Assembly: GCA_031772625.1 (NCBI GenBank)
Contig: CM062813.1
Span: forward strand, 698,766,115 to 698,830,114
Length of the DNA: 64,000 nucleotides
Direction: 5' to 3'
DNA from: Pinus tabuliformis
Lineage: Eukaryota; Streptophyta; Pinopsida; Pinales; Pinaceae
The position numbers were made by a program, and so were the translations under genes. This document shows, one piece after another, positions 41,237 to 52,300 of this stretch. Below the pieces are notes generated by a model. The model had not been told where the DNA came from. It saw only the letters and a program-made list of their open reading frames with translations, and searched no databases. Numbering within the stretch: the first letter of the stretch is position 1; every line of letters starts with the position of its first letter.

Positions 41237-43884
41237 GTGGCTGACCGATCTACCAGACAGTCTCGAAGACTTCGTGGTCTTTCACCACCAAGTTTAGAGC
41301 CTTCTCCTAGAAGGCGCAGAGGTAATACTACTGGTGGGTTTCGTCCCACGCCGGTTGACACATCGGGGATTGATCCTCCTCTCGGGGGCATTAGTGTTCA
41401 AGCAAGGCCTAGCACTTCTGAACAAGAGAGGGACACTCCAGTCCTTTCTTGAGTTCTCTTTCAAGTGGAGAATAACATAGAGGTAGAAGAACTCTCAGAG
41501 TCGTTAGCGGCTCCGAATTCTCCACTACCATCTAGTCATCCAGACGTATTACAATACGTTGGGACTCCGACGCATAGACCGTCAAGTCTAGGTTACGCTA
41601 CGCACTTACCATCGATGACCACTACTGGAAGCATGGATTCTACAAGTGTTACGACTATGCAAACTCCAACATTGGTGCAAGGGGGAGGAACGATTTCCAT
41701 CTCCTCTGCTTCCTTGTTTGGATCTTTTGCTAGCACATCTTTCGTTGGGTCTACCTCCATTCCGTCCACGAGTGGAAAAGCCCAAACCAATGCTTTTGGT
41801 ACTGGATTCTTCCCATTTGGCACCCACTCACAGGGTATTCCATCGGTTCCGTTTAGTGCCGCTACGTCCATGATGGGAGGATCGGCTTCATTCTAGGGTT
41901 TTCCTTTCAGAAGTGGTCATATACCACATTCCAACCCGATGATAGGATCCATGCCTTTTTCTTCTGTAGGACAAAGCAGTAATCCTTTCCAAGGTTGGAC
42001 TAACCCTGGGGTTAGTGGCGCGGGAACTGGGAATCCGTTTATCAACCAACAAGGGAATAGGCCGTACTCCACAGTTAGTTCGTTTGAAAGTATTCCTCAG
42101 CTAGCTTCGGCTTGGAATCCTTATCAGGGGTTATCAACTCCTTATAATCCTTTAGGAGGAAACTTTGCTGGTTATGGAGGTTTTGCGGTCGGAGTTGGTC
42201 AAACTCCAAATTTTGCTGGATCACAAGGCTTACCTTTTGGTTCAGCCGGTTCTATTGGTTACTTCGGGCAGCCTGGTGCCTCCCAAAATCTAGGACAATC
42301 TTTTCAGAACTTTGGGAGTTCTACCCAGTCTGGGTGGAATCTCCAAGGTCCTCTTAGGCTTCCATTTCTGGCAACATTGAAATTTTGAGATCTCACTAAG
42401 TTAAAAAATGACCCAATCAAATACAATCCAGCCTGGCCTCCGGTCCCAACCAAACTCCCTTCGGACATTCCAAAATTTGAAGGGAAGAGCGGTGAAGACC
42501 CAGGCGACCATGTAACCACATTCCATTTGTGGTGCTCATCTAACTCCCTTATCGATGACTCGATTAGGTTGAGACTCTTTCAACACACCTTGACTGGTAA
42601 TGCGGCCAAATGGTATATAGAGTGGGCAGGGGGCGGCTTTACATCTTTCGTTGACTTAGCCAATATTTTCTTAAACCATTTCCAGTTGCCTATTAGTTAT
42701 GATGCCGGAACTGAACTTCTGGCTACTTTTCGTCAAGATAAGGCAACTCACATCTCTGACCATATTCAGGAATGGAGACAGAGAAAGAGGCTCATTAAAG
42801 CTGAAATCCCTTCGGCGTACCGTCTTGAGTGGTTTTTGAAATCTTTACAACCCAAGATCTCCAAGGATATCTGCATGTCTGGGGTCTATTCTGAGGAGCA
42901 AGCCATTTTTAGGGCCCAACAATTAGAATTGATCTACTCTCAGTCTGGGATCCTATAAAAATACTTGCCAGATGCTCCTGGGTCTAAGGTTGATGTAGCT
43001 AAGTCGAAACCAGGTCCCCACACGGATGGTATCGTTGGGTCGGTAGACACAACTACCGTGAACTTGTTGAACCAATTGCAACAATTGTCCTTACAAACTG
43101 CTTCTAACAACCAAGTCACATCGTCTAATCCCCCGGCTTCCCAAACTTCTTCAATTAATTCCATCCAATTTGATAACCCCAAAGGAAATCAAAATTCCAA
43201 TGGGAAAAAGAAAGGACGAGGTAAGAAAAAGAACCAGGATGGGAAGCCTGATGCAAATAAGTCCGGCAACAACGCTGGTGGTGGTAGAAATGAGTCTAGA
43301 AAGAAAGTCAAGTTTCCATGCAAGTTGTGTAGTGGAGACCATTTAACTCATCTCTGCCCTAAGATCAAAGACGCTCAGCGCTTATTAGGACAGCAAGGGA
43401 CTTATAATTCTCAAGCTGTGTTAACTAACCCTTTCCCCAAGGGCAGCAACTTCTTGTTGGCGCAAGTTCAAATCCTGGTACCTCCGCAGGGGGCAACCAG
43501 GAAGGGGAAAAATCATCGAATGTTTTCATGATGGGTTCTAACGTCCATGTGACTACTGGGTCATGTGATTATGGTGAAGCCGAAACTTCCAAGGACAAGA
43601 CTGTTCCTGGAAATACTGACCTTCATATTGAGCGACCCCCTGTTGAGATTATACCATGGATACCGAAAGGTTCCGCTAAATGCGTGACTATTAATCCTAA
43701 TGCTAGGGCCGCCCAGAATTACTCCATTGTGGAGGATCTGGCTCAGAGTCCATGTGCCATGTCCACTTTAGAGGTTCTCCAATCGTGTCCGGCTCAACGA
43801 AGTGCTTTACTTTCCGTGATTGGAGCAGTCGATCCAGCTAATTCTTTAGTGCTCACTTTTGACATGTTAAATGTCAAAAAGTGA
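41237..43884 (+). pseudogene. E2 gag
   Basis: The N-terminal part begins with a basic patch (TRQSRRLRGLSP) and has GTG where ATG would be expected. It is followed by S/T/G/P-rich sequence with nonsense codons at 41450, 41894 and 42386. The gag core then reads SDIPKFEGKSGEDPGDHV, LTGNAAKWYIEW and FLNHFQLPISYDAGTE (to about 42958). A lysine-rich linker and an intact zinc knuckle CKLCSGDHLTHLC follow (about 43320). A frameshift near 43528 moves the frame by one, and the last part (VEDLAQSPCAMSTLEVLQ) matches the end of E1 gag. The frame ends with a TGA at 43882 just before protease. Gag forms the particle and binds RNA. Confidence 0.85.
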
Positions 43885-44480
43885 CTCCCTCATCATATGG
43901 CTTTCCAAATAAAGTCTACATACCGGAAAATTAATATTTTTCATACCGTTATCGATGAAGGAGCTTCCACGTGCATCATGTCGATGTCATGCTGGAAGGC
44001 TATTGGATCACCTTCGACTGTTCCTTCACCCACTGTCTTGACTGCATTTGATGGTCATTCTCATAAGCCGCATGGGATTATCCCGACCTTTCCTATATGT
44101 GTTGGGGGGAAGGTCATCAATATTGAAGTTGAAGTCATAGATGCTAACCTAGACTATAATCTCCTATTAGGAAGGAACTGGGTATACGAAATGGACGCCG
44201 TTGTTTCGACTCTGTTTCGTGTCATTTTCTTTCCTCATGAGGGGAAAATCGTTAAGGTTGATCAAATGGATTATTGTCGAGTCGATTCTCAAGGAAGCTC
44301 TGACTCTACTGTTCCTTTAGTGGATAACCCTCGCCCGCCTACTGAGAATTTAGGAGTGGGAATGTATTCCTCATTGATGGGTACCTTTGATCTTCCCTCT
44401 CCTTTTGCTAAGATCAATGCCATTTCATCATCTAAGGAGTCCCCTCAAGAAGAGTTCTTTCGAACTCGTTATTTTTTAGA
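43885..44480 (+). pseudogene. E2 aspartic protease
   Basis: Reads FHTVIDEGASTCIMSMSCW, then LDYNLLLGRNWVYEMDAVV. The D-E-G active site is shared with E1 and E3. The protease is uninterrupted and in frame with the linker to RT, so this domain itself seems intact apart from its upstream context. Confidence 0.85.
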
Positions 44481-46242
44481 CCCTTGGACCTTGCCTTCAC
44501 CTACGACCACATTAGTTGAAGGACAAGTAAATGGAATGGAATTCCCTATATCTGCAGCTGAGCTTAGATATCAGTCTATCGTAGACTCTGCAGACAACCA
44601 CTCTGCTCCTTTTTCCGAAGAGGAGTTAGATGGTGATGTGGCCTCGGCTTGGAGCCTTGATTCTACCTCTGCCTTGGACTGCTTAGATACAATTTTACCT
44701 TATGAAGAAGCAATCCTCGAAGCAATGATGGGTATAGATCGACCTTGGGAAGACTTACACCATCATTCGTACTTTCTTCCTCCATTGCAGGAAGTAGAAT
44801 CTAGATTCTCCGAGCTCTTTACTAGTGATGTTTGTACGGTGTCAAATCCTTTGGCTCCAGCACACATTCGTGCCGAAGGTAATATGTCGGTAATTTCAAA
44901 AACAATACCTATAAACATCTCTAGGGACCCTAACGTCATCGAGAATCTCTTCATCAGAATTGAGTGTTCCCCTGAAGAAATTCAAATTTACACCGACCTA
45001 TTTAAGGAATTTCAAGATGTATTTGCTTGGTCTTATGAGGAAATGCCTGGCATTGATCCTTCTATAGTTCAACATGAGATCAAGACGTATGAGAATGCCA
45101 AACCGGTTCATCAAAGGCTTCAGCCGATTAACTCTAGGAAAGAAACATCTATCAAAGCTGAAGTTGAGAAGCTGATAAAGGCGGGTTTATATACCCTGTT
45201 CCTCTTACTGATTGGGTTTCTAATCCAGACCCTGTCGATAAAAAGCAAGGAACAATTCGAGTATGCATCGATTTTAGGGACTTAAACAAGGCTTGTCCAA
45301 AAGATAATTACCCCACGCCATTCATTGATTAGATTATCGACGAGTGTGCGGGTAATGAGATTTTTTCCTTCATGGATGGTTTTTTGGGTTATAATCAGAT
45401 TTCTATCCGTCCTGAAGATCAACATAAGACAACCTTTATATGTCCCTGGGGTACCTTTGCATATAGAAAGATGCCTTTTGGTCTTAAAAATGTTGGAGCC
45501 ACTTTTTAGAGGGCCATGCCATATGCTTTCCACGAAATCAAACATGTCATCGAGGCATACTTGGATGATCTCGTTGCTTGTTCTCGAAAGAGAACTGATC
45601 ACCCTAGTCATCTTCGATTGGTTTTCGAGCGATGTCGTTTTTATAATATCCAGTTGAATCCCAACAAGTGCATTTTCGCAGTTATGTCCGGTCGGTTGTT
45701 AGGGTTCATCGTGTCCAATGAGGGGATCCGAGTTGATCCCTTCAAGGTTGAGGCAATAGCTCAGTTGCCTTCCCCGTCCTCGATTCGACAACTTCAAAGT
45801 CTTCAAGGGAAGGCTAATTTCTTAAGACGGTTTATAGCAAACTATGCCGAGATCATTAAAGGGTTCATGCATTTGCTATGGAAAGGAGTTCCATTTGTAT
45901 GGGACGACTTTGCACAACGATCGTTTGATGCTCTGAAAAAGGCATTAGTCTCTGCCCTACTTTCGAGTCCACCGGATTATGGTAGAGACTTCATTTTATA
46001 TCTCGTTGCAGCAGAATCAACCATTGGTATGGTTCTCGTTCATGAGGATGATGCTATCATCGAGCATGTGATTTATTATTTGAGCCGAGGCTTAATAGGT
46101 CCTAAACTTCGCTATTCTCCGATTGAGAAGTTGGCCTTGGTAGCTGTCCATGCTGTCCAGCGGCTCCATCATTATATCCTGCTACGCAAAACTTTTGTCT
46201 TAGCAATAGTCAATCCCTTCCAATTTGTCCTCAGTAGGCGAG
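44481..46242 (+). pseudogene. E2 reverse transcriptase and RNase H, first part of pol
   Basis: An acidic linker is followed by the RT region (FKEFQDVFAWSYEEMPGI). A frameshift near 45185 moves the frame. RT continues as IFSFMDGFLGYNQ and the catalytic YLDD (AYLDDLVACS, about 45555), with a few nonsense codons between (45329, 45508). RNase H text (LYLVAAESTIGMVLVHE, then SPIEKLALVAV) follows. At 46242 the frame is cut by E6 and resumes after 56793, where the next residues match E1 pol. Reverse transcription of the element RNA is the normal role. Confidence 0.88.
46238..46242. other. Target-site duplication of E6, left copy (GCGAG)
   Basis: GCGAG repeated at 56789-56793, directly flanking the E6 LTRs. 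Confidence 0.92.
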
Positions 46243-48050
46243 TGTAGAGTCGTTAATATACCATTATTATTGTCACTTGTGAACGTTTATTTCACCCATT
46301 TCTACCATTCTTCATCATGCCATTTATTATAATTTATCATTTAAATCCATTTTATTAATTATTTATGCTCTCATGAATAAATATTATTTATTCTCCTTTA
46401 TTTCTAATAAATTGATTATTATGCATTATTTTACCAATGATAGTTCTAATAAGTTGGTTGTAACCTTATTTACCATTTTTAGCCTCCAAAGTAACTTCCA
46501 GATTGAAGATTTGATTTTTAAATCAGCCAACTCAGAAATTCGCTGGTTTAAGGAGTGACAGTTTTGTGGTTAAGATTCTGAGCAAATGAAGACGAATTTG
46601 GAAAATTCGGAACATGGGTTTTGTCCAGAACGGGACCAATTATCTTCATTAAGAACAGTTTGCCCAAATTCGGCTTGTACAGGGAGAAACAAAGGTTTCT
46701 TTGAGCACGATTTTATGAGATTTGTTGTTGCGGCCGCCCTCCAAATCTTAGCTGCAAACCCAAATCCGCCTTGTTCTTGTTGATCAATGGGTTAGAATCA
46801 ACCTAAATTTGTAAGAGAAATCATGATTGTAATTATCTATGCTCTGATCTTTCTCTATTTAATGAAACCAAAGATCAGAGGAAGGGGAGAGACGACTGTT
46901 GTTGTAATTATAAGTTTCAGAACAACTTTGATCATGGAGTCTTGTTGAGATCTGATTTTGTATACTTTTGTTAATGAAATCAATATAAAGGATTTGGTGT
47001 TCAATTCGTCCCTGCATCTGAAGTAAGTTACGGCGGTGCCATTGGAAGCTACGGGCCCGGCTCCAACGGACACTTGCCGTTGTATTGTTATACGGTAAAT
47101 TGTGTTTGGTTTGCTTATTTCTATTGTTTCAGCAATCTGATTTATCTTTCATATGATAGACTATGCTTTATACTTAATATCTGAATCTGAATAAGTTCTT
47201 TAACTCATGTCTCTGTATTACGCGAAGTGAATCTATTTGAATTGCATCTATTTCCATAGCAAGATATTTGTATAAATGTTATCATCATTGGATTCATATA
47301 AAATAAGTATTTGCGAGGCTTGAAGACAATATTACTTTATTCAGAAACGTAATCATATCATTCAATAATTTCAGATTGCTATATTAATGTAAATCATGTA
47401 CATACGGGTGATAGTTGTTGTTTCGTAATTCATTAAGGATTGCTGTTCCATTTGATTGCTGTTATTCCATTTGTTCTATTTTACTGCTGTATCATTTATT
47501 GCTGTCCCATTTCCATTTCGCCGTTCCGTTTTACTTTATGCTGATTTATTTACCTGCCTTTATTGCTTTGGTGTGAGAGAAGGTCTAAAGCTGTAGTGAG
47601 TCAGCAAGTCGCTGCTTAGCTCCCAGATCTTTGGTCCATGCTCTAATTTCCATTCCATTTACTTGCATTTACTGTCTTAGTGTGGGAGGAGGATCAAGGC
47701 TGTCGTGAGACACAACAGACGCTATTATGCTCCCAGATCCATGATCCATATTCTAATTCCTTTTCCTTCATCAATTTCTAGAGGAATGAGTTATTGCAAC
47801 TGTATCCTCGATTGATGGTTATTTGAATGAATGATTTAGTTTAGAACATTTCAGTTTCTTGCTGTTCCAATTAGATTTTGTTTCAAGCATTCATTTACTT
47901 TTGGGTTTTAAGCACTATACTGCGAAACATTACTCTTAAGTAAATAGCTGCCTCAGACAGAGTACACTCTTGAAATAAAAAGTCGTCCCTGGGTTGATAA
48001 TTAATGTGAGGTAATTAGGAGTTCACAAGACACCTTTTTATTGCTCCACA
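46243..48050 (+). repeat. E6 5' LTR (1808 bp)
   Basis: Starts TGTAGAGTCGTTAATATACC and ends TTGCTCCACA. Almost identical to 54997-56788. The small ORFs seen in both LTRs are not genes. Confidence 0.93.
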
Positions 48051-48053
48051 TTT

Positions 48054-48071
48054 TGGCGCCGTTGCCGGGGA
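48054..48071 (+). promoter_or_regulatory. E6 primer-binding site, tRNA-Asp type
   Basis: TGGCGCCGTTGCCGGGGA, three bases after the LTR end. I know this site from Athila-type plant elements, where it pairs with tRNA-Asp. Confidence 0.88.
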
Positions 48072-48412
48072 GAGTGTAGCCATTTCTAAAGAGTAGTGTG
48101 AATCCGATGAGTGCCTGCTAGGGAAGAGTTGGATCTTAAAAACGGAAGGTAAGAACCTGCGTACGGAGCATGTAAAAGCCTTGCTCCCCCGTCCGCTTTC
48201 CAGTAGGACTGTTAAAGAACCTAGAATAGAAATAGATGTTTGAATTTTTGTGTGAATTATTAGGAAAAATAGAATTTTTTTAAAAAATGAATCACATGAT
48301 TTCACTTAAGTGGTGATGTAAGCACCACCCATTCCACTAACCGATTGACAGGAACATTTGAAGAAGGAGCCTCGAAGAAACACATGAAGAACATCTTAAA
48401 CTATGGTAAGAA

Positions 48413-50032
48413 ATGGCTCACATTTCTACTTTTGAATTTCCTATCAAAGATCCAGGAGGAGTGACACAAATGCACATAATTCCCCCATCTTTACCAAATT
48501 TTCATGGTTTAGCAAATGAAGATCCACATACATTTTTGTTTGAGTTTGAAATACTTTGTAGAGGATATGATTATCATACAAATGATCAAAGATTGAAAGT
48601 GTTTCCTCTTACTCTAAAAGGAGCAGCTCTCCGATGGTTCATGAGCCTAGGTGGGAATTGCATCCAATCATGGGAGGACATGAAGAACATATTCTTGAAG
48701 AAGTACCAAGACTATTGCAAAGCCAATGAAGATATTTTCGATATGATACAAGGGGAAGAAGAAAGTTTGGAGGACTATGTAGATCGATTTCATTATAACC
48801 TTCAAAAATCAAAGCATAAGCATTTGGAAAAAGAGATCTTAAAAACACTCATTCTTAAAGGAATCAAAGATGAATTTTTAGAACTTTTAAATCTGATAGG
48901 AAAAGGTGATGTTTTTCAGTTATCATATGATGATGTTTGTGAGTTGTGCATAAGGTATTCAAGAGGAATCTCCAAGGCTGGTAAGAATCTTAGAGATGTT
49001 TTTTCTTTGTTTTCCAAATCTGCTACAAGAATAGGAGACATAAGAGCTGAAATCAATGTTTTATTTGAAAATTTTAAAGTTGATTTTATTAGCTCTCTAA
49101 ATGAAAAATTGGATGTTTTGCAGGTTCATAAAAATCAAGAATTTGATGAAGTGTTTTTCACCCATGATCGAAAGGAGCATACCATAGATGGCTACTCTTC
49201 CTTATCTAGGACGGAAGTATCATATCAAAGAGGTGAGGAAGCTACAACAAGGTCAAAACCATGGAAATCATGGCCTATAGGTATGGTTCAAAACACTTCT
49301 TCTCCATTCTCTTACTTGCATAATCCATCATGGAATACTAATGTGTTAGGGCAGCCATGTCAATTTCAATATAACCGCCAATCTTGTCTACAAGTTTGGC
49401 ACGGTTCACCTTATGATTGCATGACTACTCTCCCTCATCTTGTAGCACAAGCACATTCTCCATATTCTCCACCGGCTCTTTTGCAACATCCTACTTGCAT
49501 ATCAAATTTATCCACTCAACCCAACCAACCACATCATCACAATGCTCCATTCTTTACAGATTTTCCTGCTCAACTAATTCCACACCCTCACCACAATAAA
49601 CCAGTACAACATGCTTACAATGTTGAGCTGGAAAATTTACCCACCCTTCCCACCCATTCTATCTCACATGTGTTATTAGAGAAAACCTACAATGAGATTC
49701 AGAATGTTTCAAATGCAAAAATTGTAGAAGCTATAGAAGAAAATGAGGTTTCTTGTAGGATGCATCAACAAACTATTTTAAAAGCTCAAGAACTTCATGA
49801 TATGATGGCTATGCGAAATCAAGAAAATAAAGGATACATTGAAGATTGGTTTCACTCCATCATTTGTTTGCAACATCACTCTATGCTTCAACAATTTTTG
49901 ATATCATTTTTTCAAGGGAAGCCACCTTCTTATACCCTAATTTTCATTAATATCCATTTTTCAAATTGGGGTATGTGTATACATGAAGCCTTATTTCGAA
50001 AATGGCTTCACTGGAAGTACTCATACACGTAG
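48413..50032 (+). CDS. E6 gag-like protein (539 aa)
   Basis: The only intact ATG-started coding frame in E6, beginning MAHIST. Residues about 28-130 show the retrotransposon gag fold pattern: LPNFHGLANEDPHTFLFEFE, LKVFPLTLKGAALRWFMSL, SWEDMKNIFLKKYQDYC and ESLEDYVDRFHYNLQK. The second half is H/P/S/T-rich (many PH and HN repeats) and ends with a charged, probably helical stretch (KAQELHDMMAMRNQENK). No CCHC zinc knuckle and no protease follow. An intact gag in an element with no enzymes suggests selection on gag or a recent insertion. It would assemble particles that carry E6 RNA, with enzymes from an Athila-like partner. The frame is uninterrupted over 1620 bases. Confidence 0.9.
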   Translation: MAHISTFEFPIKDPGGVTQMHIIPPSLPNFHGLANEDPHTFLFEFEILCRGYDYHTNDQRLKVFPLTLKGAALRWFMSLGGNCIQSWEDMKNIFLKKYQDYCKANEDIFDMIQGEEESLEDYVDRFHYNLQKSKHKHLEKEILKTLILKGIKDEFLELLNLIGKGDVFQLSYDDVCELCIRYSRGISKAGKNLRDVFSLFSKSATRIGDIRAEINVLFENFKVDFISSLNEKLDVLQVHKNQEFDEVFFTHDRKEHTIDGYSSLSRTEVSYQRGEEATTRSKPWKSWPIGMVQNTSSPFSYLHNPSWNTNVLGQPCQFQYNRQSCLQVWHGSPYDCMTTLPHLVAQAHSPYSPPALLQHPTCISNLSTQPNQPHHHNAPFFTDFPAQLIPHPHHNKPVQHAYNVELENLPTLPTHSISHVLLEKTYNEIQNVSNAKIVEAIEENEVSCRMHQQTILKAQELHDMMAMRNQENKGYIEDWFHSIICLQHHSMLQQFLISFFQGKPPSYTLIFINIHFSNWGMCIHEALFRKWLHWKYSYT

Positions 50033-50289
50033 TCATATTCATTTTTCAAATCAAAATAGGTTAGGGTAGAAAATAAAATAAATAAGGGAATAAATAAATG
50101 CATTTTGTTTTTCCATGTAAAACTAGGGTTTTTGTTGCAACATGCTATGCAAATCAACATCGGTGATAATTTTTTTTATAATTTGTGTATGTGGATGAAT
50201 CATAATTGAAATAATAAGTTCTACAAACACTCATTTTCATTTTTATCACCAATTTGAAAAAATGCTTGAATTTCATTTTTTTGGCTTGC
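50033..50289. other. E6 spacer after gag, no gene seen
   Basis: AT-rich non-coding sequence between the gag stop and the four-unit repeat. Confidence 0.5.
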
Positions 50290-51030
50290 GGGCTTGATGA
50301 ACTTTCTGGAAAAACAGTCGGGACAGTCATGTTTTGAGGGACCAAAAATGAATATTTTTAAAACCTGTTTCAATCCTAAGTATCCCTTGATGTCTACTTT
50401 CCAATCCAATTTGAATCACTCAATTTGGATTTGAAACGAAAAAGTTAGAGCCAAAACATTGACCGGATGTCTAGCGGGCAGCTCAGGAACAGAGTTGGGA
50501 CAGTCAGTTTTTGGAGGCCTAAATGAATGAATTTTTAAAACCTGTTTCTATGGTAGGTTCCCCTATGAATCTAGTTTACAATGCAATCAGAATCACTCAT
50601 TTTCGATATCGTATGGGGAAGTTATGATCAAAATACTGACTGTCTATCGTAAATCAGCACCCTTAAAACTATGTCTTTCCAGTTGTTCCTTAAAGTATTT
50701 GACCTATCAATTCTTCTTGTCTTCAAAACCTGTTTCTATTGGAGATCAATAAATGAATCTATTTTCATTTCCAATTTGAATCATTCGAATCCGACATCAA
50801 ACGAAAAAGTTATGCTTGAAATATCAACTGTTGGTCTAAGCCGGGTAATCGAAAATGACTCTATTATGCAGGTTGTTCTAAACAAATTTGACATATCATA
50901 TGATTGAATTTTTAAAACCTGTTTCTACTGGAGATAAACCTTTGATTTAGCTCTCATTTGGCTTTGGAATCACTCAATTTGGACAAAAAACAAAGAAGTT
51001 GTGATTAAAACACTGCTGGTTAGTATGGTC
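50290..51030. repeat. Four diverged tandem units of about 185 bp in E6
   Basis: AAAACCTGTTTC recurs at about 50360, 50537, 50725 and 50914 (spacing 177, 188, 189). Around each copy the text GAATCACTCAATTTGGA or a variant and AACGAAAAAGTTATG or a variant follow in the same order. Identity is low, so the array is old. Confidence 0.75.
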
Positions 51031-51582
51031 GACCACTGCTCTCCCGCAGGTAACAAATAAATTTTACTTTGTTATTTTCTCTATGGATTTGTTATAACAG
51101 AGTAACTACTTGTTGTTGTTTTCATAATTCTTGGATTAGGGGAGCCCGATCACCTCTCTTTCTCCATGATTGAATGTTTTATTGCAGGTAGACACTCGTT
51201 TTTTGCAGGTCCTGGGAAAATAAAGAAGGTCAATTTATGGACGAGTGAATTTTTAAAGAAATTTTTATAAAACAAAGGAATTTTATCCAAATCATTACCC
51301 AACGGATTCATAATAGAACAAATGAAGAATTGATTTCCATTTGAAGATTCATGTCATGTCTTTGCTGCCAAAACATTTTTCGAATAGATCATTTTTTTGA
51401 CATAACATCATAGCTATTGCAACTCAATTTATTTTACATATTGTTTTTAAATAAAATGTTGTTTTTTTTCTAATTTCTTTTATATTTTGTGTTTCAGGTG
51501 TTGCTTCATTCAAAAGTGCAACTCATCCTCAGCATCAATGCAGTGAACAACTAATTCATTCTTTGCGTGTTTTTGCTATTTT

Positions 51583-52300
51583 TACTGTTCCTTTTCGAAA
51601 TGGAACAGCATTCGTGTGTTTTTGCTGTTCCTTTTCGAAATGGAACAACATTTGTGTGATTTTGCTGTTCCTTTTCGAAATGGAACAACATTTGTGTGTT
51701 TTTGCTGTTCCTTTTCGAAATGGAACAACATTTGTGTGTTTTTGCTGTTCCTTTTCGAAATGGAACAACATTTGTGTGTTTTTGCCGTTCCTTTTCGAAA
51801 TGGAACAACATTTGTGTGTTTTTGCTATTCCTTTTCGAAATGGAACAGCATTTGTGTGTTTTTGCCGTTCCTTTTCGAAATGGAACAACATTTGTGTGTT
51901 TTTGCCGTTCCTTTTCGAAATGGAACAACATTTGTGTGTTTTTGTTGTTCCTTTTCGAAATGGAACAACATTTGTGTGTTTTTGCTGTTCCTTTTCGAAA
52001 TGGAACAACATTTGTGTGTTTTTGCTGTTCCTTTTCGAAATGGAACAACATTTGTGTGTTTTTGCTGTTCCTTTTCGAAATGGAACAGCATTTGTGTGAT
52101 TTTGTTGTTCCTTTTCAAAAAGGAACAGCACTTGCGTGTTTTTTGCTGTTCCTTTGCGAAAAGGAACAACACGCGCATGTTTTTGCTGTTCCTTTGCGAA
52201 AAGGAACAACACTTGTGTGTTTTTGCTCATCCTTTGCGAAAAGGAACAACATTTGAGTGTCTCTGTTGTTCCTTTCTCAGAAGAAACAACATTTGTGATT
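51583..52300. repeat. 40-bp hairpin minisatellite, about 18 units, in E6
   Basis: The unit is 40 bases: TTTGCTGTTCC, TTTTCGAAAT, GGAACAACA, TTTGTGTGTT. TGTTCC and GGAACA flank TTCGAA, so each unit is a near-perfect 22-base palindrome. Units 1-13 are nearly identical; the last ones (after 52100) diverge and two have an extra base. One stray degenerate unit sits at about 52408. The unit has no stop in several frames, which produces long false ORFs on both strands. Confidence 0.95.

Noticed and set aside
46373-46558. Identical 61-codon ORFs in both E6 LTRs (also 55127-55312)
   Set aside because: LTR duplication, AT-rich chance ORF.
51583-52300. CRISPR-like array
   Set aside because: Units are contiguous copies of 40 bp with no unique spacers, in a eukaryotic retrotransposon.
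51583-52300. Heat-shock element array (TTC/GAA words)
   Set aside because: TTC and GAA are directly adjacent rather than spaced by two bases as in a heat-shock element, so the match is only superficial.
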